Below, piece by piece: positions 1-10,946 of a DNA stretch of 64,000 nucleotides. Below the pieces are notes generated by a model that saw nothing but the letters and a program-made list of their open reading frames with translations, was not told where the DNA came from and did no database searches. This DNA comes from Polytrichum commune (lineage: Eukaryota; Streptophyta; Polytrichopsida; Polytrichales; Polytrichaceae). Numbering within the stretch: the first letter of the stretch is position 1; every line of letters begins with the position of its first letter. Location: the NCBI GenBank assembly GCA_950295325.1, contig OX485805.1, positions 5,272,501-5,336,500 on the forward strand. Direction: 5' to 3'. Position numbers and translations under genes: made by a program.

Positions 1-235
1 GAGGTGACATGCCAAGAGGTGCTAAGATGAGTTTGGCTCTCAACGAGCTGAAACACATTGCTCTTCATTCAAATACAAATACTACCTCCAAGCATGCACC
101 ACAAGTGGAAAGAAATTGATGATATAGGATGCACAGCAACAGATGAAAAATCGTAGGGAAATAACTCCCAACAAAAATTCTCATTGAATTAAAGAATAAC
201 TCTATTGTATCCAAAGTCAAGCTGAGTCAATTAGT
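1..235. repeat. Copy of an NPC1 intron repeat (pair of 1790-2000)
   Basis: This stretch, in the intron downstream of the last visible NPC1 exon, matches about 1790-2000 in the same orientation. Shared pieces include the core CTACCTCCAAGCATGCAC and the tail AATAACTCTATT/GATAACTCTATC. Identity is moderate with small gaps. No exon was recognised here. Confidence 0.6.
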
Positions 236-245
236 GTTATCATAC

Positions 246-3200
246 CTCAGCTAGATGTATTTCAGCACTTGGATCCGGCCGCTCTAATTCATTGTCTTCA
301 GGAATGTGTAAAAGAGGCTCCTGTACACCCAGCTCCTCCTCTGCGGCATGAAAAGTCCACCACCAACCAAATATGGCAAATAAGACCAACACATACAGTA
401 TGATCATTGTCATGTCCAAACATGCGACCTGCAAACAAACAAATCCAGTGTAAGAAACTTTAAAATTTCTTCCCAATGAAGGACGCTACACTCACTATTT
501 CCACGTCATCCAAGTTGGCATTACTTGGATGATCTACAATATGCAGGAAATACACTTCAAGCTTACACTGAATTGGCATGCAAAAGATGAACACTCTGGC
601 TCACAGTATATTTCTGTTTTCTTCATCACACAAGCCACTACCCTGGGTTCCAAGTATTTATTAGAGCATTTACGAAAAACTCAGTACCACCATCACATGT
701 ATTAGATGGCCCAAATCCAAGGCATTACAGTGGGATACACAGAGAAAAACACTAGGTGAACCCTTTTAAGGTAGACATGTCTTACTCAAACATGTATACA
801 ACCACTTAAGATCACATGTCTGCTCTGTGGAAATTTGTCACAAAGTGACATATTGTCACCTTGATCTCATCCATGTGACATTAGATTTGTACAAGATTTG
901 CTGATTGACTCAGTCTTTGTCCAAATTTTATTGCACATCATAAGAGGCCAAACCTCCTTGAAGTAACCGTGGTAGACATGTCTTCCTTAGCTTGAAATCT
1001 AAGGCATTGCACTTGGATTAAGGTAGAGGGTGCACAATAAGTACATATTGATTCTGAGATTGTTTACCACCTTAACATCAGGCTCCCCTTATGGCTTGGG
1101 TAAAGTATGTAATAAACTTTGAACCCTTATAAGTTTTAGTAAACTGAATCCAAAGAAGGCATGCTTTGGTGCGTTGGAATCCCCTCTCATCTTCTATACT
1201 CAGCACTTAAAGAGACCATTTTGGGACCTTCTACCTTAAAGTGCAAAATACCAGGAAAATCAAAGCAGAGGGTATTTATTTCAAGGGCTTATTTTTACCT
1301 GATGTCCAGCAATATTTACGGAGCATCCTTTGCTTTTAGGAGGAGCTGGAGGAGCCGGTTCTGCACAGGTGCTGGCAACTGGACAGTCTCCACATGAGCA
1401 ACCAAGGGAAGAGTCATAGCATGGAGCAATAGGTGTATTTAAAGGTATCATAGGAGAGCCCTCTTTATTATCTGTGCGAAAATTGATCAAAAAAGGCGAG
1501 CCTGGTTCGTAAAGTCCAGCCTCTCGACCCATAAATGCGAACCACTCTGCGTGTACCAGCAAACATGATGATCAGGTGTGAACTATAGTTTATAGTGCCA
1601 AATGAAAATTATCATGATCATATTCAAGTTATCCTGTAACTCAATAGAACTTTTGTCATGGAGTTGGTCCCTTAGGATATTCCATTGGTTGGTTTTTCTT
1701 TCCACTTGTGGTGCATGCTTGGAGGTGGTGTTTGAATCTGAAAGAAGAGCAACCTATTTCAGTTCATTGAGGGCCAAGCTCATTCTAGCACATTTTGACA
1801 TGCCAAAATGAGCTTGACTCTCATTGACCTTTGTAGAATGTTCTTCGTTCAAACCTCCACACTACCTCCAAGCATGCACAGAAAACTTACCAAACATGGA
1901 GGGTCTTGGGTGCCAATAACAATGAACTCCCAACCAGAAGTCATGTTCAATTAGAGGATAACTCTATCCAGCTAAAACAGAGAGCAAGAAGATTTTACCA
2001 GTGTAGTTTATAGCACCCCCTCCAATGAAGTCCATTGCCCGGGTGTTCATGGCAGCAAACTTCACATCCTTGCACGAATCATACAAATTTTGACCAAACT
2101 CCTTCGTCACAAAAAAATCAATACCCTTGACCGTATTTGGTTCTGCATCCTGTCACACCAAAATGACGATTAACAAGTTTGACTGGAGGTCAAGTGCAAG
2201 CCTCAATAACTAGCAATCCAAGTCAAAAGTAAATTTTTGATTGCAGTTTGTTCCTCTAACTAACAATGTGCATTCTAAAGCAGCATTCTTACCATGCATT
2301 CATGAAGTATCAATTGCAGATTATCAAGCTTTATTTCATGATGACAATAACCACATCTAGAAAGCACACATCTAAGATGTGTTCCAGAAAGGATTGAGGG
2401 ATAAGCTCACTCCATTGACTGCTGTGACATTAATGAAGAGGCTCTGATCCGGAGAGCAAGCAAGTTCACAGAAGAGGTTGAGAAAATTGCGCAAGCATGC
2501 CGGACAACCAGTCAAAAAAGGAACAGCCTGCAAAAAAAGTAAGACTTCACTCATCATAGCATGGAAATAGGATCCAAATTGAGGAGAACAAAAACTTGAT
2601 CAAGTAACATAACGATCACAGCTGATACTCAAATTCAAAAAAGGTTGCTATGTAAAAAAATAATAAGTTAGTAGGAACAAATGGCTGATGGGAATCTGGA
2701 AAAATAAGATAGGTACCTGCTGGACTTGGGCCCGTAAAAGGCCAAATTGAGATGTTGTGCAACAAATATCCCCAGTGATCGTGGGACATAGGCTCTGAAT
2801 CTTGAGTGAAAATGAGTCATCTGGCTGAAGTAGATCCAGAACAAAGCTTGAATGATTAGCTCCTTCAATAAAAAGATATTAAGCAAACAGAAACTTGTTT
2901 CTAAGTAGCCATTGGATACTACAACCTGGCTTCCTTGAATGAACACTGATTTTCAGTAACCTTCATGCCCAGCATTAGCCCAAGCCAAGTTTCACTTGAC
3001 AGAGAATTATGTACTACTAAAGAATCAAAAGACCTTAACCCCTGATTGTCCAAGAGGCCAAATCTGGACTTCTCCATGCACAAAAACATGTATTTGAACA
3101 ACATATATTCTTTTTTAGCTAATTGTGTCATAAGTGACCCTATCTAGAGTTAAGTCATTCTTCACCTGCGCTTTTCAAATAATGTCATTAAAGATTTGGG

Positions 3201-5430
3201 TTCAGATATACAGCCTGGGTGTCCTTGGATGCAAATACATACTTAGTATTCTGATCATCAATGTTAAACATGGGGGAAAAAAATTGTCCTCGACATAAGA
3301 TGATGACGAACATAAAGTTTCTGACTTTTAAATATATAAATTGATGAAAGTAAGACATATTGAGGCTCAAAGAAAATGTTTATGTAAGTCATACATTGAG
3401 CTCCTTGGTCATTTAAGGGTTTATACAGATCCTCATACTTGGGACCATATTAAAGCCCCCAGTAACCACATCCAAAAATGAGACTTGACATCAATGCCCC
3501 AAGGCTTACAGAGACTGGCAACAAAAACATATGGAAGAGTGCACATGAATCCTTACAGTAACAGCAGGTGTAGGGTACGGGCAATTGAGTTCTTTGCCAT
3601 CTTTTCTAGTCCCACAAAGATCATACATTGCACACTTATTCCTTTCATGCTTTGATTCCCTGCATGTAACCATACATAGCATTCTTAAGTAGCCTATTTA
3701 GGTTCCAATGCAAATGAAATACTCCTAAGGTAATCCGGATGTTCTAAGGATGACTCCATTTCGGACACACCTCTTCCATTGAATCTTGGTAGATGAAAGA
3801 AGAATTTGTGTCCGGAGATAGGCAACAATAATGACAGATTGCCACCTGACTATGCTCAGACTTCATGCATGTACTCAAGAATTCAAGAGTTGATTCTTGA
3901 ATTTTCATTCTTGAAGCTAGAATAGAAAGAGAGTGTCCTTATACATGCTTACTAATGCTATGTATTTTGCCAGATTGCATGGATTCAGCAACTCACTTGA
4001 GGGCATCTCAATCTAATTTACACTTACAAAATTGGCTGACTTGTTTGGTGAGAAATAAATGGATGAAACCCACACACTGAAACTGCTGCCTGCAATAATC
4101 ACCACACACAACACCTTGTCAAAAAAAAGAACAAGAAAAAAGCCGTATGGTAGACTTCTGTATCTGCAAGTTCATACAAATTCTTTCTCACTCCCCTATC
4201 TTTTATCTCTAAACTAAACCTTAACCTTAAACATCAAATTTGAAAGAGGAGACCTCAGAATGCTGTGACACCATCAAAATGAGACATATCAGGAAACTAA
4301 AATATTCATTTGTGAAATTTAAGACAAGGAGGACATGCCAATTGAACAGTAGTAATCCCAATTGTCCATTACGATACAGATCTGCCGAACACCTTAACAT
4401 AAGGTTGACAGACAACATTCTTAGGTTACAATAAAAGCAACCAATGTCTTGTAGCTGCAAAAAAACACTCTACATTTTTAATCGGATGCACTACAGTTCC
4501 ACATCAGCTTCCATGATTTGATTTCCTCATACACTGGATCCAAAAACAGCTCACTGCCCTGGCTCTTATCCAGATGACTCTTTCAAATTAATACTCGATT
4601 TCAAGTCTCAACCACATGTTCAACTCTCGAGCTTCACATGATTTAAGTTTTGTATGAGGACTAGGAAAAGACAATAAAACCCTCTAGAAAATATGAGCAC
4701 ATCCCCTGTTATCGGTTTTCCTTGCAGACCCATATCATAATTTTTGAGAGATGAGAAATGTGTGAATTTGTAAATGATGCGGAAGGTCATTTATGATTAA
4801 AAATGCAACAAAATGTGATTCCGACTTTTAAGGGTCTGTAACAGTTGACCAAACAAGACCAATCCTACATTCTACACTAATAAACCAAGGTGTTTGCACC
4901 TACTAAATACATTTGTGTGACACAAACCCTTCTGTTTGTGAGCATTCGCTCCATGCCCAGAGTTTAAGGTAGAGCAGGCTTAAATCACTACCCCACCCAA
5001 AACCAACATTCTAGCAATCTTGCGCAATAAGTACATATTGATTTTGAGAATATCCACCATCTTAACATCAGCAGGCTCCCTTAATGGGTTTAGGTCACCT
5101 TAGACCAATACAGCTTTGAACCCTTGTGACCTTTGCGTACGGAATTCAAATAAGACATCCTTTGGTGCGTTGCAATCTCCTGTGAATTGCTAATGAGGAT
5201 CATTTGATACTTTTTCAAATTCAATAAAGATATCTATGCTCAGCGCTTGGAGTGACGGCTTTAGCACCACCTACCTTAGGCTTCAATTGTCCACTCCAAT
5301 AACATAATATCCCCAAAATTGTGCAGAAATCGGAGAGAAGATTAAGACACAAGCCAACGCCCAATGTAACAAAGTCATATACCTGAAATAAGAGAAGTAA
5401 CCCAAACACAAAACTGATGTTGATTTTCAT
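246..5430 (-). CDS. NPC1: NPC1 (Niemann-Pick C1) homologue, 5' part, seven exons, runs off window
   Basis: Membrane sterol/lipid transporter of the NPC1/Patched family; known family members sit in late endosomal or vacuolar membranes and pass sterol from an N-terminal luminal domain to a sterol-sensing domain. Exons read on the minus strand: 5430-5383 (hydrophobic signal peptide beginning [10 protein letters not shown]), 3649-3557, 2824-2717, 2527-2411, 2149-1999, 1546-1299 and 428-246. All junctions are GT-AG and the phases agree over 948 nt (316 codons). Diagnostic blocks: [60 protein letters not shown] and the Cys cluster LGCSCGDCP ending the N-terminal domain, then a transmembrane stretch ([19 protein letters not shown]). 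The sterol-sensing domain and C-terminal half lie beyond position 1. Exon 2 could instead start at 3659, but that breaks phase with exon 1; an unseen small exon between them is the alternative. Family identity is secure; the exact first exon is less so. Confidence 0.92.
1030..1245. repeat. Dispersed intronic repeat, copy 1 (pair of 5028-5285)
   Basis: It shares with 5028-5285 the blocks CAATAAGTACATATTGATT, CTTAACATCAG, CTTTGAACCCTT and TTTGGTGCGTTG in the same order and orientation. It lies in the NPC1 intron between the exons at 1299-1546 and 246-428. Confidence 0.65.
1700..1896. repeat. Fold-back inverted repeat in NPC1 intron 5
   Basis: The left arm starting near 1712 (GTGCATGCTTGGAGGTGGTG) and the right arm ending near 1891 (ACTACCTCCAAGCATGCAC) are reverse complements with roughly 85 bp arms and scattered mismatches. 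The two arms meet near 1800, so the transcript could form a long hairpin. It lies between exons 1999-2149 and 1299-1546. This looks like a fold-back MITE; target duplications were not identified. Confidence 0.6.
5028..5285. repeat. Dispersed intronic repeat, copy 2
   Basis: Second copy of the repeat at 1030-1245, here in NPC1 intron 1 close to the exon 1 splice donor. Copies in two introns of one gene suggest either an older mobile repeat or an intragenic duplication. Confidence 0.65.
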
Positions 5431-7288
5431 TTTTGCTCCACTGCCGGCCAGATACTACTAAACCTCCAATTTCGAATTCCAAAAACACCTCAAATCAGTG
5501 CCCAAATGCATCAGAAACCTGGAGGACACCAATCTTTCCAATCCTCGCACATGATGATGCCGTGGTCGAAGAGAAGTTCTCGAAAACCGGTTAAAACTTC
5601 AAAGTCCTCCTTAAGCTTCAAAACTCCACTCTTGGACTGCAATCCGAAAACCTTTGAGAAACCCTCAGAAGCCTACTACATCGAATTATTCGAAATTTGG
5701 GAAACCCAAAACAGAGAGACCGATCCTCGCAAGAGCAAACTCTCTGCCGAAATTGGAAAGATGGGTCACCTACAAGAAAGAGACCATTTCTGCATCAAAA
5801 AGAGTGAGGCCAGGATCATTTGGTTTGCAGATTGGAATTCAATCCAAATCCCGTATGATTGATTAAAGACTATGGAACGAGCGTGTGGACGGGCGGAGGG
5901 AGATTTGAGTGTCAGAGGCAGAGTGACTTGGCGTTGCGGTGTTTGCGTGCTAGAGCAGGCTGGCCAGCAAGTTCCCAATCATGGGGACCTTTGGAAACGC
6001 TTAGAGCTCTTGGGAACTTGTTAGTTCTCTGCGTTGCCGTGTTTGCAGCTTCTTCGACACTAATAATTCGTTCATTTCTTAAGCAAAAGCGCCACGTGTC
6101 GTACAGGTGTTCATTAGAACCCTAAAAGAGCTGATGTGGCACCAAATTAATCAGTATGGCCCATGGTGTTATGCGTTGAGTAGTAGTAAAGTATGCGGGT
6201 GTTGTCAAGTAGTTTTTCTTATTCTCCGCCCTCTATTGAACTGGTTTAAGGTATCTGGTTTAATTGTGTTACATTAGCAAACCTATGATGAAACATCAAC
6301 AAAAACTTGATTGAAAATCAAACTTCCCCTTGTTTAGTTTCAGTTATTGAAAGTACATGTGTGTTGATTATTTAAATGAGTAGACATGTCTTTCCCAAAT
6401 TGTGTTGATTATTGAATGTGGAGTAGTTAATGAAATTTGGAGATAGCGGGTTTGATGAAATTTGATGAAACTTGGCATGGGTTTTGTTTTTTCTATAAGT
6501 CTTTGGACGTCATTCACAGGGAAAGTCATGGACGGGCCTCGCCATTGCCACTCTCAAGGTTTACATACTTGAAACTGCAATTGCTTGTAAAGGAAGCATG
6601 GGTGTCGCTTGTGCAAGGAGAAAATGTAAGGGACTTCATATGGTTTTGGACCTTGCACTCACTTCTCCTAGAATATGCAACACGTAATCAATGTGAGATG
6701 ATTGGCAAATCCACTTTGTGGTCGTTAGCATTTTCCTCGTGATTTTTGGAGCTCATATGAATATTATCATTTTTGTTGTCAAAATCAAAAACTCTTTCTC
6801 TCAATAAAAGAACATATAGCCTCTTCTCCCCAACCCCATTTATGTTGACTAAATGAGCTTTAAATGGTTAACAAATTTTGAGCACGTAGTCCAATCACTT
6901 TTAAAACACATGTCTTTGGTGTGTATTCCTAGATCCACACCTAACCACACAACACTCAAATATAAGTGCCCATTCAAGGCAAGTAACCAAAATAGGGCCA
7001 CTCGTCTTAGGGTTTATGTTAACTAACAAAAGTGAGGGTTTGCCACCCATTCATTATGGTGCTTGAGAGAGGACCAATTCTCACCACATGATGGCTCAAA
7101 ATGGGAACAAAATCTCCAAAAAATAACCAAAAAGTTCGAGACATAGATTTCAATCCGAGTGCCTCACGGTGTGTTTGCACCAGTGATCATTGACCATCAC
7201 CATCATTTTCTAAATTCTTTCATTGGTTGAGAAATGGATGGCGGTCCCACTTAGCTTTAGACAAGGTCATCAAAAAAAAAGAGTGATC
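5431..7288. promoter_or_regulatory. NPC1 upstream region, otherwise no recognised gene
   Basis: The NPC1 5' UTR and promoter must lie immediately right of 5430 (the gene is on the minus strand). The open frame at 5506-5862 (plus) overlaps this leader in the opposite orientation and has no recognisable domain. An open frame at 6437-6742 (plus) is also unrecognised. No precise promoter element could be placed. Confidence 0.4.
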
Positions 7289-7298
7289 AAGTCAAGAA

Positions 7299-8048
7299 CT
7301 CGGGGGGTGCACTGTACTAAACATGTACGAGTATACGTGAGTGCACAGGAGGGGTATTGATTTGGACCTTGCCATATTACATATACATATGGTATACATG
7401 TTATAATTTATAGTTACGTACATATATGGAAGGCCTTTAAAAAGTATACAATAATTGTACTTGTATAGTACTATACTACATATCATAAGTTTTCATATTG
7501 GATAAGTTTTCATAAGGTTTGGTTTGTTGGGAGAGTTTATAGGATGCGGAGGAAGTTTGGTAATCGTTGGGTGGAGTATAGGGATCCAATTGACTTGATG
7601 GACCGTCCATCAAACGTGGAGATTGGTTTATGTTGGTATCAAAAAGGGGCTAACAACAAGTGGACATATGATCTTACTGATCATTTGATGGTAGACTTAG
7701 AGACAATAATTGCATTGGCTATAATGACATATATTGGTGAATCAAATGTTTATGAGTTACATCCGGGAGATGAAAAAGTTTTCAACGACTTTGTTGATGA
7801 AAGCTAGGATATTTTGTTATACATATTATAGGGTTTGATTATTATTCAAAAGTATATTTGTATACTTATGTTAATGACTATATATGAATGGATGTTTTTT
7901 TGTGTATACATATTGTCACTTGTATATTTATTGTTGCAATTGTATGTGTATTACTTCATTTCACAAAAAATAACTTGTATATAGGGGGTTTTTAGAGTAT
8001 GCAGTGAACGCACATGATTCTAGGTTTTAATGAAAGGTGCACCCCCCA
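7299..8048. mobile_element. 750 bp TIR element with 10 bp target duplication (possibly Mutator-like)
   Basis: A 10 bp direct repeat AAGTCAAGAA flanks the block at 7289-7298 and 8049-8058. Just inside are short inverted termini: GGGGGGTGCAC at 7302-7312 and GTGCACCCCCC at 8037-8047. A 9-10 bp duplication is typical of Mutator-like elements, but the termini are short, so the class is an inference. It contains the small open frame at 7544-7807. Confidence 0.5.
7544..7807 (+). CDS. Unrecognised 87-residue ORF inside the 750 bp TIR element
   Basis: ATG-started frame of 87 codons beginning MRRKFGNRWVEYRDPIDLMD. Tryptophans, acidic clusters and a mixed hydrophobic centre (LETIIALAIMTYIG) give it the look of a globular protein fragment, unlike the low-complexity frames nearby. 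I do not recognise the family. It lies in the middle of a small transposon-like block, so it may be a captured gene fragment or a remnant of the element's own protein. No intron signals were defined, and expression is unknown. Confidence 0.3.
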   Translation: MRRKFGNRWVEYRDPIDLMDRPSNVEIGLCWYQKGANNKWTYDLTDHLMVDLETIIALAIMTYIGESNVYELHPGDEKVFNDFVDES

Positions 8049-8058
8049 AAGTCAAGAA

Positions 8059-8801
8059 TGGATGAGAAAATAGCATGGAAGTGGCATGAAATTCTACAAG
8101 TCCAAAAATGAACAATGTTTGGCGACCACCCAAATCTTGCAACAAGAGACCCAAATAAGTTGTCTCATCAGGGCTGAAAACAAACATATTACAAAACGTT
8201 ACTTTCAAAATCCCTATTTGAATCTTAGAAGTTCATTTCAATCCTAATTTTTCCTATTTATAAATTGCATGAATTACATAACATTAAACTTCATTTCAGA
8301 AAAACTCCATGTCCCGGTATAAGTTTTGCTTTTACATCTGTCCCGTGACTAAAGCTTTTTAAAACGGTTCTAAACTATTTCGATGTGCATAATCCATTCT
8401 CACAGCCTTGCATGTTAAAATATTCAAATAAATCCACGTTAAATTTATCGCTCTTCAGGATGAGTGCTTCTTTATCATGGAACGGTTCAATGCACAAGAA
8501 CAATTCCCTCAAAGAATCCTCATGTAATACGTCATAATTAAGGAGCATTTTCAATCTAGCTTTCTCAATAGAGAGTCAATTTCACATTGCACTTCTTCAA
8601 CTTTGCCACATTCATGAAACAAACAGAGACCCAACGAGGTGTGTAGACTCCCCCAGCAGGTGAGCTTGTGTTCATTTCGCTTTCTAAAACTGACAGTATT
8701 TGAGCTACATAACAAGTGAATATTCTCACAACAATTGCACTCGTCTCTCAAGGTCAGAACATGCTCTTGACGTGCTACCAAGTAATTTTCCTTTGTTGTC
8801 A
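8059..8801. other. No gene recognised
   Basis: Only short open frames without domain signatures. I see no repeat structure here beyond AT-rich sequence. Confidence 0.4.
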
Positions 8802-9197
8802 TGCAGCTGATAATTGTAAGCAGTGACGCAGTAACAATGAAACAGGGAGAACCGGCTTCTAGTTACAGATGAACCGGTTGAGTTTGAGAAATAACCAGTT
8901 GAAGTTCAAACTTCAGGAAACACACCGATCATTTTAGAGGAATTTATAAAATAAAATAAAATAAAAACAACGTCTGGGTTTCGTTTACCCCAACGTGAAT
9001 GAGAGCCCGTTCTACCCTACCGTGATCATGTTTGACCAAGCGTCACTGTAGGGGTACTTCCTCCCTTTCAGGAGGTGGACTCCTTGAAGAATTTATACAA
9101 TATAATACCTCAAATTAATAAAGGAAGTGCACCGAAAGATGTCAACATGTAACCGGTTGGACTTGGAAAGCCCCAAAATCTCCATGGACAGTGCTAT

Positions 9198-9250
9198 CGA
9201 AGTCAAAAACATCAAACTATATATATATATATATATACATATACATATCC
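9198..9250. repeat. AT microsatellite and adjoining C run
   Basis: A run of alternating AT (about 9217-9236) followed by ACATATACATAT and a run of C at about 9251-9259, in the left arm region of the composite element. Confidence 0.8.
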
Positions 9251-9546
9251 ACCCCCCCCCCAACAAAAAAATAAAAATAAATAAAATAGTGCTCTTTGAG
9301 TGAATATAATGGACTTGACACTTCCAGCACTTGATCATGTCACATGTTTTTTAATTCACACAGGGAACATTTCATCCACAATTTCTAGTTTTTGTCATGA
9401 GCTCAAGTTGGTGGACATCTCGTCATTGCTACTGCAACTTGACATCAAACTCTCCTCTTGCCAGTATAGGTAATCCATATCTATTGACCACATGTGAGAG
9501 TTTCTCATTGCATAATGGTCATAAATAATATTGTCATCGCAACTTA

Positions 9547-10086
9547 GGGTTGGTTTACACCACGGACCATGGAAGATGGTCTTATTCCATGGTCTGACTT
9601 GATGGTTCAACTTCCATGGTTTGATTTCTTTGAAAATCGATTTACAAAGTCTTCATAGCCCTTCAAATGGTGTAAACCAAATGTGGACCAAGAGGAATGA
9701 CCATGCACCAAAAAATGAATGTGCTGAATTTCTTTTTAGTATATGCCCCAAAAGGGCAGTTTTGAAAAAAAAAATCAAGTTTGACCATTCTCTTGTCTTC
9801 TATTTTCCTCAATAAAAAATCATTATAATAATATTTCTCTGTCATGGGCCCCTACCCTTTTCTACCAGAGCACCTCTTTTGCCTCTCCCACCGCAAAACC
9901 CATTGGACCATGTCAATGAATAATGTAGGCCTTAAAATATGTCTTTTGGTGACCTCAAACTTCATGATCACTCTGAAATCTTTTCCTTGGGGTAAACTGA
10001 AGTGGTCCTGGGACGAGTTCAATAGCCACTCACATATTTCACAAGGCCTTGGGACGACTTTCATGGTCCATGGTGTAAATAAACCC
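9547..10086. mobile_element. Tourist-like (PIF/Harbinger) MITE, 540 bp, TTA duplication
   Basis: Flanked by TTA at 9544-9546 and 10087-10089. The left end reads GGGTTGGTTTACACCACGGA and the right end, reverse complemented, GGGTTTATTTACACCATGGA. The TTA target duplication and the terminal GGG..TT.ACAC.A.GG pattern match the larger PIF/Harbinger element at 42565-43823. There is no transposase inside. It is nested in the composite inverted-repeat element at 8802-11270. Confidence 0.75.
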
Positions 10087-10447
10087 TTAAAACCATAACA
10101 TTGTTCAACTACTATCTGCCGCACCATTCTAATAATATCAGTGAAATGCTTCACCCCAGTTTATCACGTTGAATATGCTCAAAGAAAAAATAAACATGAT
10201 ATACTACCAAATACAATTTGGCTTGTTCCCAACCCCACCCACTGTACAATCTACGTTGAATAATGTTATGACTAAGAGCATTAAAACCGTGTGAATCATC
10301 AGTCTAGAGAAAATTTTAAAATTGAGTAATTAATTGCAATGGAAAGGAATTTGGTATATTATGATCGATTCCATGACTCTGAAGTCACTCGTACAAACCA
10401 GTGAGTGGCTACTGATCAGTGTCCAGGGAGATATTTGGGCATAATCA

Positions 10448-10946
10448 GGGCCACTTCACACACGAGACTGAGAGCCCGTGACCATTACACTTCAAGCACT
10501 CTCATTGGTGGAAAGGGTGGAGCCGGTCCAAGTTCGCTTCACACTACGCTTGAGGGACCAACGGAATATGTGAATGCAAGATGGATGTAAAGTCTATATG
10601 GATTCCTACATGGCATCAAATGGATCGTGTTTCATGGTGACTTGGACTACTTTCAAAAACCACCTTTTGGAGGTAGGCCTAACACAAAACTGGGAGACCA
10701 TGGCACTCCGAACGTTCACAAACGTTAATTTATTCTATTTTATCATATGTGAGGACCCGCATGAGTAGACATTCATTGAAATAGCATTTGGTTGAGGGTC
10801 CGGTCACATATGACTTCACTCTACACTTGAGGGTCTATGACCACACTACATGATTTTGGAGGTGTGTTGGGATGGCCTTCGGACACTTTCTTTTGGGCTC
10901 TCACAAGTTCATGGTCACGGCTCTTGGCTTGTGTGTGAAGTGGCCC
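10448..10946. mobile_element. MITE, 499 bp, TCA duplication; paralogue at 51364
   Basis: Terminal inverted repeats start GGGCCACTTCACACACGAG at 10448 and end CTTGTGTGTGAAGTGGCCC at 10946. TCA flanks both sides (10445-10447 and 10947-10949). The interior is shared with 51364-51982, including CACTTCAAGCACTCTCATTG. The terminal pattern GGGCC..TTCACAC resembles the Harbinger-type elements in this window, although TCA is not the usual TWA duplication of that superfamily. Confidence 0.7.

Noticed and set aside
5506-5862. 118-residue plus-strand frame upstream of NPC1
   Set aside because: Overlaps the NPC1 leader/promoter on the opposite strand, low-complexity charged composition, no recognised domain.
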